This document shows positions 55,397 through 64,000 of a stretch of DNA of 64,000 nt, in pieces. A model generated the notes under the pieces. It did not search any database, had not been told where the DNA came from, and saw only the letters and a list, made by a program, of their open reading frames with translations. This DNA is from Adineta ricciae. Taxonomy: Eukaryota > Rotifera > Eurotatoria > Adinetida > Adinetidae. The position numbers and the translations under genes are program-made. Each line of letters begins with the position of its first letter. Position 1 is the first letter of the stretch. The DNA lies in NCBI GenBank assembly GCA_905250025.1, contig CAJNOJ010000022.1, forward strand, positions 632,311 through 696,310. The letters are read 5' to 3'.

Positions 55397-56129
55397 ATGT
55401 CGATGGGTGAAATTGATACTACTGCATTAATTATGTAAGTATTCAGGATACGAAGAGATTTATTTATGAGAACGGACCATTTAGTTCGATCTGCGTCGTT
55501 ATCCCAGCAGTTATTGCCATCGGTATATGTGTAATCATCTATTGTTCGCATCGAAACAAAGATCAAAAGTTAAATCGTCAAATCAGTACGTATTTTATTG
55601 AAGTTTATATTACATTTCCAGCACTGAAAAAAAAAGGTATGACATTTGCATAAATACGGCAATAAAAAAAACGTATGTATTCTGTGAGTCTTTGGTTAAA
55701 ACACTCAATCCAGGGAGAGATATTATAAATATTGATGAACAACTTAGCTTTTCATTTGTTGAAAATTATCACAGTTCTGTCTTTGCTTTAAATCATGCAT
55801 AACATCTATATTTAGATAGATCAACTCTATATGAATATGAGTTTCCACGAGAGCGGCAATCTCGGGAGGCTTATATAATCGACTTTTCGCGTACTAGCCG
55901 TTCTCAACCGCAATCGCGTCGACGTGAACCGCCGCCGATATTCGAGCAATCCCCTCCAGCATATGACACAACCATTATTCCAACACGACGGCAACCGCCA
56001 ACATTCTATCTACCACTCCGCAATGGAGCTCGTCAATCTCCATCCACAATCACAACATCTGCATATTCGGCAATGCCGCCATCTTATGCAGAGATATTCC
56101 TTACACCTCAAACTCTATCAAATGAATAG
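55397..56129 (+). CDS. Small single-pass membrane protein with PPxY motifs (1)
   Basis: Exons 55397-55434, 55485-55585 and 55816-56129; 150 residues. A 12-residue N-terminus (MSMGEIDTTALI) is followed directly by the membrane helix ISICVVIPAVIAIGICVIIY and a basic stop-transfer CSHRNKDQK. The cytoplasmic tail is Arg/Pro-rich with two WW-binding motifs, PPAY (SPPAYDTT) and PPSY (MPPSYAEIF). There is no signal peptide, so it is probably type III. The intron just before the helix is in phase 2, as in the genes at 60215 and 61467. PPxY tails recruit Nedd4-family ubiquitin ligases in known adaptors. The family is otherwise unrecognised. Confidence 0.75.
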
Positions 56130-56405
56130 ATCTTCTTCTTCTTTTTTTTACTTTGTTTATAAAAAGTCTGATTGTTGTTTTTATATTTTTTATATTCTAT
56201 CTCGTTCCTTTCTTTCCTTCTTTCTTTTTCACATTTACATAGACGTAATTTCGAAAAAACAAAACAACGATAGAATTATGCTGATTGAATATGAACTGTT
56301 CCTTGATTTTGATTCGATGAATATTTTATTACATTCGATCGAAATGAATTTTCACGGCAATACGAAACCTAAAATGATTGTAAATCCGGGTATTTAATCA
56401 TTTAT

Positions 56406-56991
56406 TTATGCGATACTCACTACACGAACTATTGAACAAACGAAATCGATAAGAGCTATTGTAGACGCGATGTAAAATACGAAGAACGACCAGTCTGTTC
56501 TCGAATAACTTGGATGCAAACTGTTAATGATCCCAAACAAACAGAAAAGGCCAGCAGGGGCAAGAAATATTAATGTTGTCAGCAGTGAAATTTCCTCTAC
56601 AAACAAATGGACCAAAAAGAAAATCATCTCGAACGATTTTGTTTCCAAATTTACCTAGGATCAGATTAATACGTGCTCGAGTTCGTTTCCACAACAAGAG
56701 TACATTCAATAATTCGAAAATCAAATTCAACGAAACTACTCCACAGAAAAACCACACAATCTTATGCCCGTGGTTATATTGGTAACAGTTACTACCATAC
56801 TGAAAACATCTCATACGAAGTCCTACGGAAAAAAAGATGTTTTTCGACAAATAGATTGAAAATCTCCTACCTTTATGACCGGCTTCGTCAACGTCGCGAA
56901 ACCAATAATGAGTTAGCGTTGCTACGAACACAGTAGTACACACCATGAGTTTACAACTGACGATATAAGTGTTCAAAAGTAGCCGCGGCAT
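56406..56991 (-). CDS. Claudin/PMP22-like tetraspan protein (1)
   Basis: Exons 56991-56871, 56822-56655 and 56596-56406; 159 residues. Four helices: TM1 YIVSCKLMVCTTVFVATL, TM2 IVWFFCGVVSLNLIFELLNVLLLW, TM3 LLTTLIFLAPAGLFCLFGII and TM4 WSFFVFYIASTIALIDFVCSIV. The first loop has HYWFRD, then GLRMRCFQYGSNC, resembling the W-GL-C-C pattern of the claudin/PMP22/EMP fold. Intron 1 splits the loop just before GL, and intron 2 lies before TM3; both are in phase 1 and shared with the neighbour at 57424. Claudin-like proteins form paracellular barriers or modulate channels. The specific role is unknown. It is transcribed toward the PPxY gene at 55397. Confidence 0.78.
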
Positions 56992-57423
56992 TTGTTCGAT
57001 CTATGCTTTCGTATGTTCGATGAAGATTGATATTTGTTTGTTTATAAAGCGAAGTTTCTCTCTTCTTCCGATAAGCGTCCGATTACAAAACATGAATCCA
57101 ATTTAATCATTTCGTGATCATATAACATTGAATTAAATTTAATGTGTTTTATGAAATCATATCTGATTCTAGATTTCCTATCGAACTACTTACATTCGAT
57201 CAACGAAAGAGAGCATGTCATTTTTCTTTCGTCTGCTTTTATTGAAAAAATAGCTTTAAAAAGAACTCATTTTGAACATGGAATTGAATCAGTTTAAATA
57301 TCACTATTGATCACGGATTTCTGTCGATATTTATGAACGTGTTTCGCTTGATTTCTCTGTTTGTACTGACAATTATTCATCTAAACATTGTAGAAAAGAT
57401 TAGCATGTGACAGAAAACAAATT

Positions 57424-58029
57424 TTAACTGACCATTCGTGCGATTGAGCAAAGACAATCGATGGGAAGGAGAACAGTCACTAATCCAAAAGCAAAAAACG
57501 TCCAATTTAGTTGAATTTGAACGATTTCAATAGCAATACGTATATGAACAGCACTAACCCAAGTACAATGAATTGTAACAGCAAATGATAGCGCTATACA
57601 AGTTTGTTCTAAACGACAACATTACAAAAGATACTCAGTCAATCAATTGGGAAGGATTTACCAAGAAAAAAGTTTAAAATTGATCGGATATGATAATCCG
57701 AAAAGTACAATAAACTAACATCGATTGTTTCTAATAAAAGACTGATGAACGCCAAGATACATGGCAAGACGACAATCAATCGAGGTAACGGCATCGGATC
57801 TTTCGTATCACAAAATGCACCATAAGACATACATAATTGTCCGAGTAGTTGTCTATCGACTAGAATAAAGAAAAAAACAAGGCGAATATAGACGATTTTA
57901 ATTGAAGTTCATTTCGGAACCTGTTCGAATATCGAGTCGAAACCATTGATACCAATAAATCGATACGAGTAAACAAATTAATGAAATAGTTTTACAGGAA
58001 AGTATGGTAATAGATAAAAACGAAGCCAT
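57424..58029 (-). CDS. Claudin/PMP22-like tetraspan protein (2)
   Basis: Exons 58029-57921, 57859-57662 and 57608-57424; 163 residues. The start MASFLSITILSCK aligns with MPRLLLNTYIVSCK of the neighbour; an in-frame ATG at 58086 would add 19 residues that break the alignment. TM1 is followed by IYWYQWFRLDIRT, then the loop LLGQLCMSYGAFC, TM2 LIVVLPCILAFISLLLETIDVSLLY, TM3 from CIALSFAVTIHCTWV, and TM4 WTFFAFGLVTVLLPIDCLCSI. Intron positions and phases are the same as in the gene at 56406, so the two are tandem duplicates, though diverged in sequence. Function unknown beyond the fold. Confidence 0.76.
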
Positions 58030-60214
58030 ATATGATTTTCGTTCAGAACAAACAAAAATAATTAAGAAACGTTGTTGTTTCAACAATTGAAAATTATTCT
58101 AAACATACCGATTGAATTACCTAAAAAGAATATATATATATATATAAATATACATGAAGAATAATTACAGTTCGATGAACTGAATAAACTTTGAAGGAGA
58201 GAGAAAGGAAGAACGAATACGGAAATATTTCTTCCTATAAAATAAATGTAAAATGCGATTTGTCATGACAAAACAAGATTGTTTCTCAACGATCATGAAA
58301 GCGAAGTGAAGTTTTCCTTCTTAGAACATGTTTTTTCTAAGTAGTCGTCAACATCGATGTCGTTATATCGTAGTTGAATTTCAAATTGACGAAACTCGGA
58401 AAATCAATTATTTGTCATCTAGTTCGACGTGTTTTCCCTAAGAAAAAGCAATTTCTATTTGTCACGTTTGTTCTACGATCACTACAAAAGAGAAAAACAA
58501 CTAAAAAACTACCAGCTGTCAGTGATCAATCAAATAAATACGCATGTCATTTGACAATTTCCGACTAGTTTGCGTAGCGTGTTGCTAAGTTATATGTAAC
58601 TGAAGAGGAATGTTGCTAAGTTGTGTGACATGATACATTTGTTATGTCTGTCATTGAGATTAATCTAATGTCAAATGCGGATCTATTATTGTCTTTGTAC
58701 AAGCTCTGATTTGTGAGAAACGATGAAATGAGTTGTTTCCCTTCGAAATTAAATAAATATTGAAGGAAAGACGAACAATATTGATTATCCACTTACGGGA
58801 AAAGATGTTTGGAAAGAATATCGGTATGATTTTTGTGTAAGGAAAAGATTAAAATAGTTGAGCGAATATCTATGGAAGAGAAAATGAGAATTAATTTGGT
58901 GTTTTCATCATATAGTTTGAATAATATAAGTCATATTTATGTGATGACTATTCTGACAAAAAAAGAAAACGTTCATAGAATATTTATAGCAACACTATTT
59001 CCGGATTAGTTTGAGAGAGAGAGAAAGAAGAAAAAAGAGAAAAGAAAATTAATGCTTTAGCAACTAAAAACGTTTCAAAAAGCGATTATTATTAAATGAT
59101 TCTCTTCTTTTCATTTCTTTGAATAACAATCGAAAACAATTAGGTTATACTGTAGAATTTTTTGAAATATAACAAAGAACAAATCATTGATGTCATTGAA
59201 TAAAGTCTTTTTGATTGAAAAGATTTCGACAAGAGAAGAAATCCGTTTATCTGAAGGAAAAGAACGACGTTACCTCACAGTTGATTGAATCCATGAAGGG
59301 ATCAATAGGAAATGAGGTAGTACGTTTGCAAGCTTACAGATAAGAACAAGATATACAGAATAAATACAAAAAATAGGCTGTCAACGCATGGCGAGATGAG
59401 AAGAAAAACCTTCTGTAGAATGACTAATGAAGAAACCAAAGAAAGAGAATGAAAAACTATGTTGAAAACGGACATTTTTGGAAAAATAAAGATGCAGATA
59501 TATGTTAGTTTGTGTTATACGTAATATTGACGTTTATTTTCTTTTTTGTTTCATTGTTAGAACAATTCCATGAATTTCTCTGTTGAAAGAGAAAGATCCT
59601 GTTCGTTCTTTCAATGCATTCGTCTATATTTTAATGACCCAAGAGAATTCTTATTGATCAATGAGTTTGTTAATACTTTCATCGTATCAGAAAATAACAA
59701 GTTATGTCAGTTAATGAATTAGGATGTCGGTTGACTTCTAACGAGTCAATTTATAATGCGCAAAAAAAGAACTCATTTCGATGAATGTTTCAATGTCCTT
59801 TTTTTTCCTCGCAATGTCGATGTACTTTATCCTCGATCTTTAACCATTTCCTCTTTAACCTAAGACTGGCACAATTGATCGATAAAAAGTACATCGAAAC
59901 GATCGATATATATGTGGAAATAATTATAAAGCATCGTTGATATTGCGACATCGTCGTTCGCATTTCAAATATTTCTTGAACAAAAGAAAATAGAAAGTTT
60001 TTCATGACATGGCAGACTAGTTTTCACTGACTACGCTTATGTATGTTTACAGGTGTATCGGGTAGTGTTAGTCAAAGAACTGACAGATGAAAGAAAAAAG
60101 AGAAATTCATAATTGATGGTAGTTAAATATATACTTTCGTTTTAATCCATTCATTCATTCGATCCTACTAGACTTTTATCGAGCGCACAATTTTAGACGA
60201 AAAAAGGTACAAAT
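58030..60214. other. Gene-poor spacer
   Basis: About 2.2 kb between divergently oriented genes. It includes a TA microsatellite (58131-58146) and purine tracts (for example 59012-59045). Frames such as 58374-58568 and 59790-60005 have no recognisable domain. Confidence 0.5.
58131..58146. repeat. (TA)n microsatellite
   Basis: Eight TA units upstream of the second tetraspan gene. Confidence 0.85.
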
Positions 60215-60761
60215 ATGCACAAACCCGAAGATATAAAACCGGACATGTTTCACGAATTATTTTCACATTTCAAACACTCACACATGTCAACGTCATTTGA
60301 TTTTCCATATCAAGATTCTAAACCACGCCCTGGCGACGGCGACAAGATGCCATTGAGACCTGCAGTAGTTCATGGCGACGCAGCAATATTAATGTAAGAC
60401 AAAACTATTTTCGTACTTATTGAACTGTTATGAAAAGTTTTTCTGTAAATTCTATAGACCACTTATTATCATTATTCCAGTAATCTTTGTTGGTCTGCTA
60501 TGTTTCACAGCATTCTACATCTATCGGTGTCGAAAACGACGAATGCAACGAAGAGCAGGTAAACAAAGACAATCCTTTAATAAAGACATATCTTATACTT
60601 TGAATTTATCAGAAAGCCTCGGTGAAGAAAATAATGATGTATCAACAATGTCCTACAACATTCTACACAATTCAGCAGAAAAAGAAGAACTACCTCCACC
60701 ATATATGGTCATTTCCGAAACAAAAGTAGATCTCCCAGCAATCATACAAGATACGAAATAG
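60215..60761 (+). CDS. Small single-pass membrane protein with PPPY motif (2)
   Basis: Exons 60215-60393 and 60458-60761; 160 residues. The N-terminal ~60 residues (MHKPEDIKPDMFHELF onward) are polar, with no cysteine and no signal peptide. A helix (IIIIPVIFVGLLCFTAFYIY) is followed by RCRKRRMQRR. The cytoplasmic tail has Ser/Asn-rich segments and one PPPY (ELPPPYMVIS). The phase-2 intron immediately before the helix (AIL|I) copies the structure of the genes at 55397 (ALI|I) and 61467. It is probably a type III adaptor for WW-domain ligases. AATAAA at ~60916. Family not recognised. Confidence 0.72.
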
Positions 60762-61466
60762 TACGAAGAACTTGCAAGGGTAAGACATCAAAATCGAATC
60801 GATGTCTAACCCAGCAACATGTAGTTCACATCAGACCAATCCAGTTCCATGGAAAAACATCTGAACAGCAAGAAAATGCTTTTTTTGATAATCTTCTTAT
60901 ATTTATTGTACAAAAAATAAACTTTTTATGTTCTGCGATAGAGAACACTATTCTCCCTTGTTGTGTAAACATTGGTTCGCTCCTTGACAAATGTTTTCGA
61001 CTTCGATGTCCCTATAACAAATAATGTATCCGTTTGAAATAGTAAGCAACGTTCTTTCGTGCCACTTTACGTGCATGCACTATAACTACAAAAAAACTCC
61101 ATTTCATTTACTTTGTTGAATTCATTTTAAACCAATCTTAATAAAAAAAATATTTCCTGAGTTTTCTTCCTCTTGTCACCGACGTGAAAATGTTAAAATA
61201 ATGAATTCTTCTGTTTATATTCCTTTTTTAGTTTCTAAAGACATCGAATATATGAGGGAAAAAAAAAGAGAGGAAAAAAAAACTTAAGTATTAAAAACGA
61301 GAGAACTCAATCGTTTGCCAGCGTACTTTTCTTTTCCGTCACTTAAAAGTACAATCATGAAAACGTGCATGAAATAGAAGACAAAAAAAAAACAAACGAG
61401 TTTTATTATTTTTTCCTTGATAATTTCAAAGCAATAATTACCTTGAAGTCGTTCTTAAGATCTCAA
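60762..61466. other. Intergenic region between PPxY genes 2 and 3
   Basis: Contains the polyadenylation signal of gene 2 and poly-A/poly-T runs. No exon is recognised. Confidence 0.5.
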
Positions 61467-62260
61467 ATGTTACCAATGAACAATCATATCGGTTCATCTC
61501 TGTATATTCTACTGATCCAACAGATTTTTCATGTAAAAACTTTTGGTTTATCTCGAATTTTTCACTTAATCAATTTCTTTTCAATAGATTCAAACAGCCG
61601 ATATGTGCTATTGGCGAAATCAATCGGCGATTGTGATGATCAAGTGTGTTCTAAGACCAACTCGCGAATGAATATTTTCGTTTTTCCTTTCAAAGTTGTG
61701 ATGATTCTTGTTGTATGGGTATTGCTTCATCTCCTGAATCAGCATGTTGTTCCAGCACATCGTGGAGTACATTGTAAATTAAGGAAACCTTTTGATCTCG
61801 GTGAAAAACTAATAAACATGTTTTTTTTTCAGAGCAATACCAATTCTGATAGTTATTGGTATTTGTCTGCTTGCAATTTGTTTCGTATATTTTCGACCGT
61901 TACTGAAAACTTGTTGTTGTGGATGTCATCTTCCATGCGCGCATCGAAGTCGAAGTAATGATGTTTTATTTGTTCGTATGCTGATCCTAATAGTTCATTT
62001 GTTTGAAATTAGTTTCTTCAGCCAACTCAACATCGCCACACATGAATCATGTTTATCATATAAATAATGATGATCTACCAGATTATGAAACAATTAGCAA
62101 AGATTCACAGCGTAAAGAAATTACACCACCGCCTTATAATTTTGTTACGACCCATCCAACTGATTTCGGTCTCGAATCACGTGTTCCTAGCGCTCCGCCA
62201 CAATACCGTTCGCGAGCTAACTCAGCTATAGTAAGTCCTATAACACCTGTTCAATCCTGA
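61467..62260 (+). CDS. Shisa/WBP1/VOPP1-like (STMC6) transmembrane adaptor with PPxY motifs (3)
   Basis: Five exons: 61467-61532, 61588-61643, 61696-61773, 61833-61954 and 62013-62260; 189 residues. Signal peptide MNNHIGSSLYILLIQQIF. The short ectodomain has exactly six cysteines in Shisa-like order: MCYWRNQ, then INCDDSCCMG, then ESACCSS. One helix (IPILIVIGICLLAICFVYF) is followed by a Cys-rich stop-transfer (KTCCCGCHLPC), likely palmitoylated. The tail carries LPDY, PPPY (ITPPPYNF) and PPQY (SAPPQYRS). The pattern C..C..CC..CC, one helix and a PY tail matches the STMC6 group (Shisa, WBP1/VOPP1, CYYR1). Such proteins act as membrane adaptors for Nedd4-type ligases and receptor trafficking. 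A 197-codon open frame over the first exons reads through introns and is not the gene. Confidence 0.8.
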
Positions 62261-62351
62261 TAAATCACAAACTGTTTATACGGAAATTCCATGTTTGGTG
62301 CTCGCTTGAAACTGGTTTTTTTTTAAATACAATAAATCGCCTCTGAGAATT

Positions 62352-62672
62352 TTATTTTCTACATGAATTTGATGTATCTTCTGTGTTGATTCGACGTATT
62401 ACTTCTGCATCGGTACTCCTTCTTATGTGGTCAAATATAATATCGATAATCTCGTTATTGATAGTGCGGCACATGTGCTCGGTTAAAAAATCAAATGATA
62501 TGTAAAGCGACGGAAGACGACTTGTATTTCTTCTGGCTATAGTGATACGAAGCACGAAAACGAGAAAGAATATCAAAGTAACTGTTGATGGAGAACAATT
62601 GAAGAGTAGGCAGAGGTGCGAAATCAGAAGAAAAAGGAGGAAGGAGGAGAAGCAAACAGCATTAATTCCCAA
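62352..62672 (-). CDS. Hypothetical 106-residue protein with hydrophobic N-terminus
   Basis: A single open frame starting MGINAVCFSSFLLFLLISH has two hydrophobic segments, then a polar tail (IDIIFDHIRRSTDAEVIRRIN). There is no recognisable family and no intron. It lies tail to tail with the Shisa-like gene. It may be a real small membrane protein or chance. Confidence 0.25.
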   Translation of the reverse strand: MGINAVCFSSFLLFLLISHLCLLFNCSPSTVTLIFFLVFVLRITIARRNTSRLPSLYISFDFLTEHMCRTINNEIIDIIFDHIRRSTDAEVIRRINTEDTSNSCRK

Positions 62673-64000
62673 TAGAGGAAGTACACTATATCTTTGATCG
62701 ACAATAATCAGCTTGTCGCATTTGACACATCCGCCTGGTCAATCGCTCTGATCATCATTGATTAGTCTCATGAGTTACTATCAAACGGAACTACGCTAGT
62801 GATTTGTTCACTTTTGAAAATATTCAAATGACAAAGTTCAACTTTCGATCCGTTTACTTCAATCTGACACCTTCATAGACGCGTGCTTGACGCACCTGAC
62901 AGTTGTATTCTTTCGCTTCTTTTGATTTTTTTCCTCTACTCAGCAATCTTAAGTATTACTTTTCTAATGCTTCTAGTAGTAAAGTCAACATTGAACTCAT
63001 CAATGTACTTTCTTCTTTGATGTGACCGATTCTTTGTATTTCGATTGATCATATTGAACGAAAGACATTGAATACATATCGACATGAAACGTACCATAAG
63101 ACACATTTGAATCGATCGATAGAACAACAACTAATCAAATTGAAGTGCTATAAAAATCTTCGACATTATTCATAGAACGGAAATGAAGTTTGTTGTTCTA
63201 TCATTTATCAATGCAAAAACATCATCGTGTCTGTTTATCCTTGCTAATGATAAACTTGTAAACAATGTATATACGTGCGCATGGCTTATTTCATACAGAC
63301 ACATCGACGCCTATGACATGCTGTTTACAAGAGAAGAAAAACGAAAATAGATAATGATAATAGGGGAGGAGATGATGATATTTATTCGTCGCGACAATTT
63401 ATGAGCACCTGCAGTCGGCGCCGATCGATATGACTGGCGCCAATATGCAATTACAACCGATTCTCTTTGTATATATCAAAAATATACACAGTCGCCAATT
63501 GTTATTTTACTTTGATTTCAAATGAAGTAGTCAATTTTCTCTATTCCTATTTGCTAATGAATACACACAACTTCGATCAGTCCCTATTGGATACAGTGTC
63601 TAGTCATCATCTAATCGGCATCTCTTTGAAATCATATACAAATACATGCATTGAAAAGAGAATAAGTTGAACGTGTGGCAGTTTGCAAACATTGACAGGT
63701 ATATAAAATGAATGCGGAAAAATATCAAATGAAAGAAATAGGGTCAATTGAGACACGAAATTCGAATGAATGACTGACGATAAGATCATCTGTCTGGATT
63801 GATCTCTTTTAGTAAAAGAGAACAAAGCCAAAGAGAAAATAAAAAGAAGGTGAGAGTCTTTTCATTGAATAGCTCATTGTTTTACACTATCCAATCTATT
63901 CATAAGCATTCATGCATATGTGTACCGTATTGTTTGTTATTCATCCATTCATTGACTAAACGCTAGACAATTGAATCGAGATACCGTGCTTTCGAGAAAG
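62673..64000. other. Right-end non-coding sequence
   Basis: No coding exon is recognised. The region is AT-rich. A short GC-richer stretch with GGCGCC palindromes lies near 63417-63442 (GTCGGCGCCGATCG and CTGGCGCCAAT). Confidence 0.5.

Noticed and set aside
61365..61958. 197-codon open frame as a gene
   Set aside because: It crosses introns and mixes frames; the spliced Shisa-like gene explains the same region with conserved motifs.
63410..63445. GGCGCC-containing palindromes as a possible tRNA or origin
   Set aside because: They do not fold into a cloverleaf and lack A/B box sequences; only a short GC-rich patch.

Overview
The window is an AT-rich animal genomic segment carrying about twenty spliced protein-coding genes. 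Introns are mostly 46-60 nt, with GT/AG ends and weak pyrimidine tracts. Gene content is metazoan: LOTUS-Tudor proteins, PDIA5, selenoprotein K, TRMT10C, a peptide-type GPCR, HP1, LONP1, glutamate dehydrogenase, HSBP1, PRMT1, an LMO LIM protein, a Shisa-like adaptor and claudin-like tetraspans. Compact genes with ~50-nt introns beside a tandem duplicate pair suggest a small invertebrate; a bdelloid rotifer is my best guess, inferred from style and not proven. No tRNA, rRNA, CRISPR array, transposase or reverse transcriptase was recognised.

Layout. 0.5-8.2 kb: two tandem minus-strand LOTUS-Tudor genes (germ-granule type). 8.5-12.9 kb: an ER pair on the plus strand, a PDIA5-like isomerase with four CxxC domains, then selenoprotein K with an in-frame TGA and a 3'UTR SECIS hairpin. 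15.8-17.3 kb: TRMT10C-like mitochondrial tRNA methyltransferase. 17.9-19.6 kb: GPCR on the minus strand, followed by 5.6 kb without recognisable genes. 25.2-35.4 kb: HP1 (minus) diverging from mitochondrial Lon, then two tandem glutamate dehydrogenase genes. 36.8-37.9 kb: a large tetraspan-like membrane protein. 39.8-46.3 kb: HSBP1, a secreted GH38-like protein, PRMT1, and a convergent LMO gene 41 nt from PRMT1. 50.1-54.6 kb: an ERI-type exonuclease and a chitinase fused to CBM14 and Ly6/uPAR domains with a GPI-like tail. 55.4-62.3 kb: three single-pass proteins with PPxY motifs (one Shisa-like, six cysteines) interleaved with two claudin-like tetraspans on the other strand.

Themes. ER redox and quality control (PDIA5, SelK), mitochondrial function (TRMT10C, Lon, two GDH), chromatin or germline RNA control (LOTUS-Tudor pair, HP1, PRMT1, ERI), and a membrane-adaptor cluster at the right end. 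The strongest observations are the SelK/SECIS gene, the chitinase-Ly6 fusion with 12-25-nt microexons (one holding the catalytic glutamate), the extra PDIA5 domain, the mosaic GDH pair and the PPxY/tetraspan cluster. All exon structures were assembled by eye from reading frames, splice signals and family alignment from memory.
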